Source: Streblospio benedicti (lineage: Eukaryota > Annelida > Polychaeta > Spionida > Spionidae). From it: a DNA stretch of 64,000 nucleotides. The notes under the pieces are model-generated. The model did not search any database. It saw only the letters and a list, made by a program, of their open reading frames with translations, and was not told the origin of the DNA. The translations under genes were made by a program, and so were the position numbers. Where the stretch lies: the NCBI GenBank assembly GCA_019095985.1, contig CM032669.1, positions 8,485,483-8,549,482 on the forward strand, written 5' to 3'. This document shows, piece after piece, positions 47,308-59,097 of the stretch; positions within the stretch are counted from its first letter, which is position 1, and every line of letters starts with the position of its first letter.

Positions 47308-50300
47308 ATGCTGAGAGCGGTAATTTTCGTGTTTATGATCTGTGCACTTCGTTGTGCAGTGTCATTGGAAGAGGATAGCATAAAAGATGTAGTTCTCGGA
47401 TTGGTAGATGAGCTGGGTCAGCTGAAAGAGGATTACCTTGACCTGAGGGAGGAGAACGTTGAACTGCGCAGTCAGATCGCTGACCTCAAACGAGGTAAGA
47501 TTTTTTTTTTTTAATATTTGTAGTGTTGGAAAACTCAACATAGCCTAAATTAGACAAAGTGCCAGTACAGTACAGTGGCGATGTCCAATACTAACCACCA
47601 TTGCTTTCCAACACCACAAGTTTTTTGAAGTGGCTAGGGAGCCGACGTCGGCTCCCTAGCCAACCCACTGTGGGTAGTCTAGAGAGCCGACATTTTCATT
47701 TACAACACTTCATAAGTTCCCAGCAATTATGATTAACTAGTTAAGACATTTATGAAATTAAGTGACCTTTATTCAATTTAGTTACAAAGGACAAAACAAA
47801 ATGTATGCACATTGCTTGAATTCAACTACATGTATATGAATACTTCTGACATAAACTTACGTACTAAGTACATTTTCATTGAAAGAATTAAAAAAATAGT
47901 ATTACTCAAATTATGATTTCCACATAACCATATTAAGCAGTATGAATAATCAAAATTCATCTATTATTCAAATAGCTGTATGCATAAAAAGTGGTTGACT
48001 ATAATTTAACCAAAACATTCAATATAGGAAAACAGAAAAATGTAATCTTCTTATATTTCTTGTAAAAGTGGTAAGCTAATACACTCTACTATTATAGATA
48101 TTTCCGTCGGGTCCCTAGCTCACACACTGAGGGTAGGCTAGGGAGCCGACAAATGTCGGCCCCCTCGACTACCCACAGTGGGTTGGTTAGGGAGCCGACG
48201 TCGGCTCCCTAGCCACTTCCTTTTTTTTACATTTTATTTCTATATACATCCAAAGAAATGTGTAATCAATCGAAAAAGTTCGAAAAATCTATAAAATTTG
48301 ATTTTAGTTTTCAAATACAACACATATGCATTGATATACATTTTTTTTCAAAATTCATGAATTTGACAAATCTATTGATTAATAGGCCAGGGGACTTTGG
48401 AATCTTTAAATACATATACTTCTTCTGATGAAAGATAGGTTTCAAAATATAGAAATAAGAAAGGAGAAATAGCATAAAACATCTTAAACATTACCAATTT
48501 ATAAAATCGATATTATGTTTTTAATATGATTGCTATATTGGAGAAACAATAATTTATTTGATGAAGAATATACTTTTTTGAAATATACCAATTCAAATTT
48601 AACAAATTGTGTAATGGGAACCACATCATTTAGTTTATCTTTGTCAATTAAATATTTCTTATAAATGATAAAATTAATTTCACTTAATATATTATTCAAA
48701 ACTACTTCATTTGCTATGCCAAGTAGTATATCTTGGGAAGTTAAATTTCTTTTTTCTAGACGGCATAACTATATTCCAAATGCTTTTCCTGGTATGCAGA
48801 TGCATTTATTCCTGGTGATTAATTTGATTTACGTCCTTTGATTTTGGAAATATATAGACTGTAAAAAAACAATCGAATATGATATAGTATTTTATACACA
48901 GTTAATGTTATATTCATTAAAAATGATTATTTCCAAAATAAAAACACTTCCTGTAATAAAGCTGCTTGTTTTGAGGTGTTTTGATTTTGGAAATAAAGGC
49001 AGTGAATAGAAGAGAGTTGTGTATAAAACAATATATACAGTATGGGGATTCAGCTTTTCCCCACCTAAAAGATTGGACATAGTTGGTAATAGGTTATTAT
49101 ATAACTTACAGTTAAAATCTTTTATCTTTGGATCAAAAATACATTTCATTTTGTTCAGGTAAAATTGGTCATTAGTAATATCTTCATCCACTTTTGCGGA
49201 GCGTGACAAAATGTACATCATCCCTTAGTCTTCAATAACCCACAGAAGCGCTTGTCTTTAGCTTACACAAGCTTTCACATTCTGTCACTAGATGGCGTGA
49301 TGTTGCTATGACAATAAGCCTGTCCAACTGTACTCTGAGTTTGGAGACCAGTATGATTTTTAGAGTATGAGCACTAAAAGAATTATCTGTGTTGTATAGT
49401 GAAATAAAACTCCAATTAATTTACGCCGCAATCTATGACAAGATAATTATTTTCAACATAAAGAATTTGAATGCATGATTTTAAAACTAAAAGAATAGCA
49501 AAATGCATAGGTGTGATAGCTTAGCGTTTATTCACTGTTGGAATAAAATAAAAAATGATATAATTTATGTTCAAGTATGTTAAAAGTTATTTTTACTCAT
49601 CTGCGAATTATTTCGGGACTTTTACTTGCCTATGCAGAGATGAATATTAACTCTGATTTTTTTTTAAATTTCAGACACAAACATCTTCTTTTCTGCAAAT
49701 GTAGGTTCGAATGATTACACGGTTGTTTCTGGTAACACAGTAAGTAGAAAGAAATCATCTATGTTTCGGGAATTGAATTATATTTTAACAATTTGAATAA
49801 TACATTTTTACTATCCTGACTTGTATTCCACTTTTAAACAGGATGAATGTATTATGTGTCACATTGCAAACTATAGAAATATATTTTGCATTTAAACCAG
49901 GTGTTTAATTATGTTACAAAAACAGAGCAATTGTTCAAAGCAATATGTGCAAATCAACATTTTGTTCATCACGATGCATTAAAAATTAGCCTCAAACATC
50001 AAGTGCGTCCTGCTGTAGGTAATATTCTCAATACATACCAACAAAAATGACAGTCATCTATTCTCTTCTGATGCAGGTTATATTCTCGGCTGTGACAGCA
50101 AACGGTGGAAATGGTTTCAATGCGCAAACCTCTGAATTCACCTGTCCTCAGAATGGGCATTACTTGTTTTCTATGAAGTAAGCACATCAATAACATGTAT
50201 AGATACACCGTCTGTTTCATAATGGCAGTTCATCAATGTGACTGCTTCATTTCACACCACATACGACGTATCACGTGCGTTTGTTTGTGAGACGCATGTG

Positions 50301-51296
50301 CTGAGTTTTAATTGGTCAATATGGATTTGTGGGCAAAGCTCAGATCGGTCCCATGGACGAATACTATAATAGCCTGGCAATAATTACTCGGTTTAAGCTT
50401 ATTAGAAAATTATTGAAAAGTCAATAAAAGTACGGTACCGATCTTTTGGATAAGTAAACACATTTTAGTGTAGTATCATTTCCCACAATTGTCTATGCAC
50501 AATGAAAGAGCTTTCTCTCACATGTTGGATTTTTGCTTACAGCTATGCCTCACGAACTGGCGACAGGACACCGTGGGTCATGTATCGCGAAAGTACGATA
50601 GTGGCAGAAGCCATTATTCAGGTATAAATCAATGTAAATGGGTCCTTTTATAGCAGAATTGACGCCTTCCACTTCACGCAAAAAAGTACAAATGTGATGT
50701 AATTCAGAAGCTTTGGTAAATCGTGTAATATTTAGTATAAACATAGAGCATGTAAGCTTCATTGAAATGTAATAAGTTGTCAAGAAGAAGATTAGATTCG
50801 AATCTAGCATTTGGAAGCTTGGTGATGTGGTAGGGATGATTGGAGTAATGGTTAGCACAAACTCTAGCGCATCTAGCAATCAAATGAAATCTTTGACGTA
50901 TGATTCAACTGCCATCTAAATTACTTTTACAAGGCACAATAATATATTCACCAACCTTCTATGTATGCAGCACATGCCCCCCTTTCCTCACCAAAACACT
51001 TTGTTTTTGTAGGGTTTTTGGGATGTCCGCCATCAATTGTGCGTAACTACCCATGAAATCTCTCAAGTGCGCCCTCCACTTTTCCAAAAACCTGGATCTG
51101 TCCGTGCTTTTAGTCGCACTAATTTAAATTTGCCTTGCAGATCAATGACGCACAGCATTACACCGCCAGTAACACCGTCATCGTACTCTGCAATGCCGGC
51201 AACAAGGTCTTCGTCACCTGTGGTGGAGGCTCCAACTGCCGCATGAGGGGCGGTGCCACAGCCTCGAATTTCTCTGGATTTTTTGTCGGAGCATAA
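47308..51296 (+). CDS. Secreted C1q-domain protein, five exons
   Basis: The predicted exons are 47308-47494, 49675-49739, 50077-50177, 50543-50621 and 51141-51296. All have GT/AG borders and joining phases 1, 0, 2 and 0, giving a complete 195-residue protein. Residues 1-19 are a signal peptide (MLRAVIFVFMICALRCAVS). Residues 21-62 form a charged heptad-like coiled coil (DELGQLKEDYLDLREEN) instead of a collagen stalk. Residues 65-195 are a C1q domain: FFSANV, VIFSAVTANGGNGFN, FTCPQNGHYLF, then YASRTGDRTPW, and the terminal SNFSGFFVGA. Extra cysteines in VLCNAGNKVFVTCGGGSNC may form a disulfide. Such short C1q proteins form trimers, are secreted, and in many marine invertebrates act as lectin-like immune or binding proteins; the ligand here is unknown. 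All splice sites, frames and the ending are intact, so the gene is probably functional. Intron 1 hosts a foldback element and an antisense LINE tail. Confidence 0.9.
47627..48219. repeat. Foldback element with nested palindromes, in C1q intron 1
   Basis: The outer ends (from 47627 and to 48219) are inverted copies over at least 60 bp: GTGGCTAGGGAGCCGACG and CAACCCACTGTGGGTAGTC appear at both ends. Each end also holds its own perfect palindrome GGGAGCCGACGTCGGCTCCC. The right side repeats the palindrome motif further in (GGGAGCCGAC.AATGTCGGCCCCC). The interior is AT-rich and non-coding. Confidence 0.85.
48480..49225 (-). mobile_element. LINE 3' remnant, antisense in C1q intron 1
   Basis: The minus strand gives two successive frames resembling the C-terminal region of LINE proteins: KIKDFNCKLYNNLLPT (zinc-finger-side region of many non-LTR retrotransposons) and further on LTSQDILLGIANEVVLNNIL followed by INFIIYKKYL (the terminal 'ILLG...N.IL....FIIYK' pattern). 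No catalytic core is present. It is old and broken. Confidence 0.55.
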
Positions 51297-51358
51297 AATG
51301 ATCTACCATCACGAACTGGTAACCCTGGTGTGTGATGAACTGGAACTTGTAAAGTCCT

Positions 51359-51364
51359 AATAAA
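51359..51364 (+). terminator. Polyadenylation signal AATAAA of the C1q gene
   Basis: A canonical AATAAA lies 63 bases after the stop codon, followed by a GT-rich stretch (GTGTTTGTGCTGTTTTG) typical of the downstream element. Confidence 0.75.
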
Positions 51365-51384
51365 TCAAGAATCCAGTGTTTGTG

Positions 51385-51582
51385 CTGTTTTGTTTGTAAA
51401 TCACTGCATTAGAAGCACAATCAAAGACTTAAGAATTACTAATTTCATAGCGGACATAACGATTTGCAATCGCTCTCTATCTTTTAATATAAGTTGTACA
51501 TAGATCTAAGCGGTTGGTGTTATGCATACGCATGGTAAGTGTGAAATGATCCCTTGTGAGTTTCTCTGGGAACAAAACATTG

Positions 51583-51615
<33 letters not shown>

Positions 51616-52754
51616 AAATCAATGCTATAATCATTATTTTTCATGAATATTTTTAAAATGAAACTTACCATGCTGTATGTAAATAATCACACAATATTTG
51701 CACTATGTTCATATAGTTGCCAATAATTGACTAACTTTTTTACAACCCACTCAAACCCAAATAAATGCCATTTTTGTTACCTTTGATGCTGTATGATAGC
51801 CATTAACGTCATATTTTGATAAAAACACTCACCATCTACCATATTTGGTTATTGCACATGATGAAAAGAATATATGAAATAACCTTTTATAAGAAAAGTC
51901 TGTACATATGCATTGTTAGTACATTTGGGTCAAAATCGCAATTTAGGGGTAGGCGTAAACAATTAATCATAAAGTCAATACTAGAGGGCCTACAGTAGTG
52001 AGGTGTATGTCATTATGTGTCTAAATGAGTATACGTTTTAATAAACACCATTTCAATTGCTATATCAGCATACAGGCTTTTCAATAAATATGTTAATGTA
52101 CTAGCCCAAAATAAATGCTCCACTTTTCGTGTTACCAGGCTGCTTCAGTGACCTCCCTCCAGCACTGTGTGTATATATTCCAACAGCAAATACTTTGCAT
52201 AGAAAGGCCAAGCAATTAGATTTAAAATGACACCATATAAGCCTGTGTACACAGCTTAGTTTTCATATAAGAGCTAATTAAATCAGTGGAAGGGTGTTTC
52301 AGTTTTTCCGATTTTTTTCTCCGACCCTTCAATACTAAAATATCCATAACTTTTTATTGTCAAGGTTGTATAACATCCAACATGTCAAAAATTAAAGCTA
52401 AGATATCAGGCTATAATAATATATGGGTTTCCAACAATCCCAAAGGCGGGGGAGGAGGGGTTACGGTGGCCCGCGGTGTATATAAAACCCATGATCAACA
52501 CCAAGAAGGAATACAAGAGCAGGGCCCTGACCATCAAGATTTAGATGTTGTCAGCAGCTGCTGATCTCTTAATCCTTAATCCTTGTGTTGTTATGCTTTG
52601 ATTCATGTTCTATATTATATTCATGTATATTGAAAACAGTACTGTTTTGTAATTTAATTGGGTTCATTTTACATTATATTCTGAAGATGACCGCAAGGTT
52701 GAAAATATTTAATTAAAATGTGAATAAAAAAGATGTTGGTTCTATCATTTATAA
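51385..52754. other. Intergenic DNA after the C1q gene
   Basis: It contains a (TCAA)n simple repeat at about 51583-51613. A possible retroelement 3' piece lies at about 52430-52740: a Gly-rich short frame followed by CTGAAGATGACCGCAAGGTT, a word type common at 3' ends of retroelements in invertebrates. No gene is recognised. Confidence 0.4.
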
Positions 52755-53392
52755 TATTTTCTTTTTTTTACATTTTTCTATAACATGGCACTGCTGTACT
52801 AAACACTTTGCTCCATGCTTGCGTTGATTTAAAAAAATATATATAAAATATGATTTTCATTATAACATTTTTACATCACAACTATCACAAAGAATTTTAA
52901 AATGCAACCACATAAAATATCATTCACACAAATCTTGCTTTCCTTTTTTTTAAAAGAAGGTCTACCACCCATAGAGCATGCACTAGCGCTTTATCATATC
53001 TAAACCAGTCCACAACATCTAACATTCCGCACCGCACTGAACTTTATGCCAACAACAGCAAATGTCTCTCTGAGATGTGCACAAAAGCGGAACATATCTT
53101 GGTTCTAATGCAAATCACAGGCGCGTTCTTATCTAATGGCTTGGATTATGACAATCAAACAACCGTGACAAGTTTTCCAATGGCCTTGTGCTATATTTTC
53201 ATGATTTTCGCATGCGTCTGACACTTTCAATGTTAAAAATGGACTAACACGCCAGCTGTCGATAATGGCAAACACTGTGTAATGATTTTTGGTCGGCCAC
53301 AGCGCACCTTTTTTTTCAATAGTCGTCTGTTGTTGCAGTGATTTTACATATTGTGACCTACATCAGACGAGTCGTGTGTTTACGTCGTGATC
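52755..53392 (+). promoter_or_regulatory. Conserved upstream region of Fuseless-like copy 2
   Basis: Shared with 20399-21020 (inverted), including ACATTCCGCACCGCACTGAA and the following ACTTTATGCC block. It is likely to include the promoter. The exact start site is not visible. Confidence 0.4.
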
Positions 53393-54460
53393 ATGGATAC
53401 CTCGCAGCCTTACAGCGCACGCTCCAGGTTCTGCATACGCCTGGGGGACATGGTGGTCACCACGGTCTGCATCACCCCGCTGGTGGTTCTGTTCTGGGCC
53501 GGCACGTGGGAACTACAGAACGTCTATCTCCCTCAGTCCGAAGTAGTGTCATATTCAATATCGCTGGGGGTCGGCGTCTGTAGCTGCATTTTAGGTTATT
53601 TTGTTTTGGACGTGCTCAGAGATGTAATGGATGTGGGTTTCAATGCAAAGCATATGATAATCTCAAGGATATTTATATATGTATTTGCAACAGGGACCGT
53701 ATTTTATTGGAGGGGAGTGTGGAGCCTCCTGGACTACTATCTGGGGACAACAGTGTCCGAAGCAGTTGTGTCCCTGCTTGTGGCTTTGTGTCTTCAAATA
53801 TTGTTGCGAGCCACTGGCAATGCCCCAGGGGCACCGCTTCTTGTACTGATCGACACGCGAAAGGATTTCTACCAAACAAAACCTCGCTTTCGAACGCTTC
53901 CTAATGACAATATCTGCCTCCATATCTTGGACATATTATTGACAGTACTCATCATCTTACCGCTGACTATGCTCACATGGAGGGGGCTGTGGAATATATA
54001 CGGTGGACTTCTATATCCAGATGACCTGTTTAAATCCTACTACGTTTGTTTGTGTATAGGCTATATAGCAGTATGGATTTTATTTTCTCTAGAACGTCCA
54101 GTGAACAAGATATTCCAGTACGTCAGCTATAATTTGATACCCGCTCTAGTCATAGAGAACATGATGCATTTCTTCGAAGTGGTCGCAGTTTTGTTCCTGT
54201 GGAGGGGCATGTGGGGTTTGTTCAAAGACTTCCTAATTTCTGCTCCCAATGAGGAGTATGAAAGTTGGATAGCTCACTTCGTTTCTATAGGAATTCTTTT
54301 TGTCATGAACTGCGCATCTACTATAGCACTAGTAGGCTGCTTGGTAGATGCTGAATTTAGAGTAGAAAGGGGCTTGAAATGGCCAATAGATTATATATCT
54401 TATTTTGCGTATCAAACTGTTCACAGTGAATATGAGAACCTTGATTCTCAGTCACAATAG
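53393..54460 (+). CDS. Fuseless-like eight-helix membrane protein, copy 2
   Basis: An intact intronless frame of 355 residues, starting at the ATG at 53393 (MDTSQPYS), the start conserved with copy 1. It has the same eight membrane segments and four W-x-G-x-W units, here all with Trp at the last position: WAGTW, WRGVW, WRGLW, WRGMW. It differs from copy 1 at about 23 residues (about 93-94% identity), with no insertions or deletions. Many changes are conservative (Val/Ile/Phe, Lys/Arg). The C-terminal tail keeps YENL, a candidate tyrosine-type sorting motif. Family knowledge: Fuseless proteins are animal multi-pass proteins, studied in fly synapses. Copy 3 lies 2.3 kb downstream on the same strand. 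The upstream ~630 bp is shared with copy 1, so both copies probably keep their own promoter. An alternative family (another multi-pass group) is possible but the repeated WRGxW pattern argues for Fuseless. Confidence 0.82.
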   Translation: MDTSQPYSARSRFCIRLGDMVVTTVCITPLVVLFWAGTWELQNVYLPQSEVVSYSISLGVGVCSCILGYFVLDVLRDVMDVGFNAKHMIISRIFIYVFATGTVFYWRGVWSLLDYYLGTTVSEAVVSLLVALCLQILLRATGNAPGAPLLVLIDTRKDFYQTKPRFRTLPNDNICLHILDILLTVLIILPLTMLTWRGLWNIYGGLLYPDDLFKSYYVCLCIGYIAVWILFSLERPVNKIFQYVSYNLIPALVIENMMHFFEVVAVLFLWRGMWGLFKDFLISAPNEEYESWIAHFVSIGILFVMNCASTIALVGCLVDAEFRVERGLKWPIDYISYFAYQTVHSEYENLDSQSQ

Positions 54461-56794
54461 AAATACTGATTTTAATGCGATTTTTCCAAGTTTGCTTGTG
54501 GAGTCAATTTTATTCTTCTCTCTCTGTTTTCTATGAGAAACAAGCTCCTACCACTGTATAGACATAGCTGAAGACAGATTTTACAACCTTAAGCTTCCAT
54601 TTGACTATATCAAGTGACCCTGGTGGGACTCGAATTGCTTGCCATAGAGAAGTGAGAGAAGGATAAAATTGAATAGCAATACTATAATGGCAAGGGCTTG
54701 AGATATGGTAATAAAATTCACAGGAACCAACTATTTCAGAAAACAATTTGTGATATATAAATGTGTGTATTTGTGTGGTCTACTGCCAGTTGCATTTACA
54801 GTAATGTTATCTTTTGTTCGTCGATACAGGTTACGATTCGACTATATTTAGTTTTGTTCACATTTAATATGTGCATTAAAATGGGTTTAATATGCTCAGG
54901 TGATGTTCATGTGCTGTTTATATTATTCTGTGATTGCTCTCATTTTAATGCCATTCTAAATAGATTATTTATACAGGGGAGAGATGGTTGGAAGTTGAAT
55001 AAATATAAGAAATACATGTACATTGAAATATGCATTACTAGTATTATTGTCATTATTATTTTTTGCAGACAGCCAGCTATTTCACACTGCAGACTGTTAT
55101 GTATATAGTTTGTAAAACTAGTTCAAATGACAAACATAATATTTAGCTATATGATTACCTCGACTTTTCGTTTAAAACTGTATAGAGTCGACATTGTTTA
55201 AAAATCATGAAGTTAAAAAGCTTGAAATCATATTGAAAAAAAAAAAAACTTAAAAGTTTACTGCCCGCATAACCATATACGTGTATATACTTAGACAGTA
55301 GCAGGTGTATATATGAGACATCTACAGCCATTCAACATTTGTACAATACATACCAAAATAACTGGTGGGTTGCGACATACGCCTGCCATCTGGTACATTC
55401 AGATTCATACAGCAGTGCACTTTACGAATATTGCAGCAGATGATGTTTTGCATCTGAGCATTTTATAAGCTACTTTTTACCATATGTGCTCACTGAAGCG
55501 CTTTTGAGTTGTTTGGTTGCCAACAGAACAAGCAGTGCCCGATTAAGGGTTAGTGGGGCCTCGGGCTGTGAGTCAACGTGGGGCCCTTTGCGACATTTTA
55601 TGGGTCCCCTGAAAAAAACATATACTTGGGGCTTCGGTTTTGGTACTTTGGCATAACATAAGAAATATGTGTAAAAATGTTGGCAACGTCTGAGGCCCCA
55701 TAGTAATGTGTTCTAGGGCCCCTTGTTATTTGAGGCTTTGAGTTGATTAACAGATTTCACATAACCATAGTAACTTTTATTACTTTTATTAAATTTTGCC
55801 AAAATCTGGTGGGCGGGGGGGGGGGGAGTACTGACAATAAGCACAATTAGATTGTTATATTCACCAATAGCCAATAGTTCAGATGGCTAACCATATATAG
55901 TCTTTACACACACACACACACCCCTTTCTTTTTCTCTTTTCTTCTCTTTTCCTTTTTTTCTCTTAGACGATGTCACTTAATTACCAGTATTGAAATGTAC
56001 TCTGTGACAGAACGTACGGAAGGACACTTCGTGCGTCACAATCTATTAAAAGTCATATTCTACATTTTCTCTAACATCGTAAGATTCCATTTAATCATTT
56101 AACTATGTAAAACCTGTCTCCAGCTATGTCTATATGATAGAAATGTGCTTGGTAGACGAGAGGCAGGATGTAGAAAATGAATTCCACAAGCATTGGGAAA
56201 CTAAACACATATTCAACATCAGAACCGAAACTAAACGTTGGGAATTATTTAGAACCAGCGTGCACGGCTATTTCTTTTCTTTTTTATTCTTTTCTTTTTT
56301 GTTAGCAGATTGACACAATAACATTCAAGTGGTATCCATAGAGAGAGGCTCTTTTTATAGAGGTTTAAAGTGGTCTTTTAGGAAGCTTATGGATTGTAAA
56401 CGAGCCAGAATCACAAGGTGTTTTCTTTGTAGACGAGCAACATAGAACGTAAAGATTTTGCCACGAACAGTCTTTATAGAGACCGTTATGACAATATTGA
56501 AATTAGATATCACACGGGCAAAAATTCAAAATACTTAAAGAGTCAATATGTCACTCTAAATTACTTATGTATCAAGCAATGATTATATCATAGACTGACC
56601 ATGTGCATAAAACATCTATTATTTTGCTAATATCGATTGCAATAAAGCACATTATCCAAGTAAAGTATTTGGAAGGGTTCCAAATTGCTGATATCAGAGC
56701 ACTGAAGTAATGGGGCCAATTTGCAGACAATTACGATGTTTGTCAGTAGGCAGTAATCGACGAATAGAGAACTGTTCTCAGTGTCACAAGAGAC

Positions 56795-57972
56795 ATGGAT
56801 GAGCCTCCCAGGACCACGACGTGTGGGGTTTGGCTGAGAGTAGGAGACGTTACTGTGTCTCTGCTGATAATCACGCCTCTTACTCTACTATGGTGGAGTG
56901 GATCCTGGAAGGCCCTGGATTTGTACTTGTTACCAGACAATTCAGGACAAGTTAGCCAAGATAGTTCGTACATCTCACTCGGAGTTGGATTATTCATAAG
57001 TATTGGCGGATACTTTTTGACTCCTCTTCTTGGACAATGTATACAAGCAAGATGTTCAAAACGCACGTTCTTGTTTCACGCATTTTCATCTATGTTTATG
57101 CAGCAGGGATATTAAACTTCTGGCGGGGCGTGTGGAATATATCAGACAGCCTTTTGGGGAAAGATTTGACTTCGTCGTGCGTTTATTTTGCCACAAGTCA
57201 TTGTACGTTGATAGTGTTTCGAGCAACAAGCAACAGCCTGGGACCCCCATATACTGTCGCACACGACCACAGGCCAGACTTTTACGAAACTTTCCCCAGA
57301 TTTAGAACAAAGTTTTCGGTTTCATCTTGCCGTGAGTTCATAACGCACACAGCAGACGTAATTTTCTCGCATTCCGTGATACACACTCTGAACATTCAAG
57401 AATGGAGGGCCGTTTGGAATATCCTGGATAACACAATACTGCCGCACGATAAACTCACGTCTTACTACGTTTGCCTGGGTACAGGGTTTGCGTCTATATT
57501 GTTAATTTTTGCCATAGAATATCCACTAAACAGAGCTTCAAAAGCGTTCTACCAGAAACACTGGCTTCTAGAACTGGTGCTCGAAAACGTGGTGCATTTG
57601 TTCGCCATGGTGGCGCAGTTATTTCTGTGGCGAGGGGGTTGGGGATTGATGAAAGACTACGTCATTGTAAAACCAAACGACAAAATCCACTGCTGGATTT
57701 ACCATGGCGTGGGGATGGGGCTGCTGATGTTGTTTAACTGTGCTTCCACCATGGCTCCCGTGGGGTGTGGCCTGGATGGAGAGAATGCGGAGACTCGGGG
57801 TTTCATGTGGCCGATCCACTCTGTTTCTACTCTGCACCAGGCCTGGGAGTCTAGGAGGGTGTCCCCCGGGGGCTTGAACGTGCAAGGATCAGATTCTGTG
57901 GATAGCGAAAGCGACGAGTCGGCTCCGTTGCTAGGAGGAAGTGACAGTCAACATAATATTGTTGATGCTTGA
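56795..57972 (+). pseudogene. Fuseless-like copy 3, one frameshift (recent pseudogene or sequence error)
   Basis: Start ATG at 56795 (MDEPPRTT), at the same place as in copies 1 and 2. The first frame runs through WSGSW and the second membrane segment. At about 57018-57037 one base is missing relative to the family spacing, and the rest continues in another frame for more than 300 codons: SRIFIYVYAAG, WRGVW, WRAVW, WRGGW and NCASTMAPVGCGLDGE. Everything else is open and family-like, so the break is either very recent or an assembly error. It is much more diverged from copies 1 and 2 than they are from each other. It has a longer tail with an acidic, Ser-rich stretch and ESAPLL, which fits the dileucine sorting consensus ([DE]xxxL[LI]). 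It is intronless, tandem with copy 2, and just outside the inverted duplication arm. The protein would act as a multi-pass membrane protein if the frame is in fact intact. Confidence 0.8.
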
Positions 57973-58730
57973 TGCTCAATGTTATATATGTTTGATCTGA
58001 TTTTGGTATTTTTGTAAATCTACAGGGAGTAGCAGTGGATTGAAATGAGTTTCAAGAAACTTTATGTAATCTTTAAGTATGTGGAGGGTTATAATCATCA
58101 TCATTATAATTTGTATCCTGTTTTTTAACAGACTTTTGTACATTAAATAATCATTGGCAATATATATGACCGTAGTTTAGCCAAAGTAACTCAATGATAA
58201 ATGGGTTTTAAGAATATAATAGTAGCATTGAATACTAATGGATTGACTGTATACAATACAATGTATTTTACGGCTTAAACCATATGGTGGTGGGCGATTC
58301 AAACATTGTTCAATTATTTTTGTTAGTTAAAACTGGACAAATCTCCTGTTTATTTTAATTTCTTACATTCTCCAATACATGTATTTTATTGTACAAAACA
58401 ATAATTCAAAACCCTATAAATTGATGTTTTAAAAAGCAATATTCAAGCCAGTTATGTACTCAAATTTTAACAGTTAGTCACTTCCAGTGGCTGCCAGTTT
58501 AAATACAGTTAGCTAAAATGGGTTAAGCTTGGTTTCTTTAAAAGCATAGCTTGTTTGCATGTTTGACATGAGATATTTTTTGTTGCAAAATCTTTATACA
58601 TATATAACACAAGTCAAATGTCACAAGTTTTGAGCTTTCTGTGCCAAACCAGCAATAATGGGTATAGAATATAATGTATTTACAGTTTAAACCAGATGGT
58701 AGTGGGCGATTCAAACATTGTTTTATTTTC
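57973..58730. other. Downstream of Fuseless-like copy 3, non-coding
   Basis: AT-rich. The words AAACCATATGGTGGTGGGCG (near 58278) and AACACAAGTCAAATGTCACA (near 58606) recur at 58.69-58.82 kb, so a small partial tandem duplication is present. No gene. Confidence 0.45.
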
Positions 58731-59097
58731 GGCAAGCAATTAGAAAACATTAGTTCAAAAATGTGCTGGATTATGCATAATGGTTATATAACACAAGCCA
58801 AATGTCACAAGTCCTATAAGCCAAACCAGCAATACTCGGTCAGGGTCAAGTTTACGCTGATTAGTTCCATTTGGAGATAATGGTTTTTGTGATTTGCGAC
58901 CGTAATGCTTATTCCATGAGCAGGCACAGTTTTGTGAGTGGTTTGTGAGTGGGGATGATTTTTATCAATGTATTTATGATCTAACAGTAACTACAACAGA
59001 GTAAAACTCGGGGCACATCACTTAGCATTGTCACAGAACTGGGGTGACTATGTGTCAATGGAGGTATTACGATTCTCAGTATCAATAGAAAAATTGT
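58731..59097 (+). repeat. Interspersed repeat, inverted copy of 40573-41006
   Basis: Matches the reverse complement of 40573-41006, including ACTCGGTCAGGGTCAAGTTT and GGGGCACATCACTTAGCATT. Non-coding. Confidence 0.8.

Larger units (their letters stand above)
52755..56537 (+). repeat. Right arm of the large inverted duplication
   Basis: Reverse-complement match to 16755-21020, covering the upstream region, the whole Fuseless-like gene and about 2 kb downstream. It lacks the two insertions found in the left arm and so shows the pre-insertion state at those places. It contains a poly-G run at about 55809-55823 and a CA repeat at about 55909-55923. Confidence 0.9.

Noticed and set aside
50550-50879. 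Minus-strand open frame of 109 codons
   Set aside because: It overlaps C1q exon 4 in antisense and continues into intron 4 without any family resemblance.
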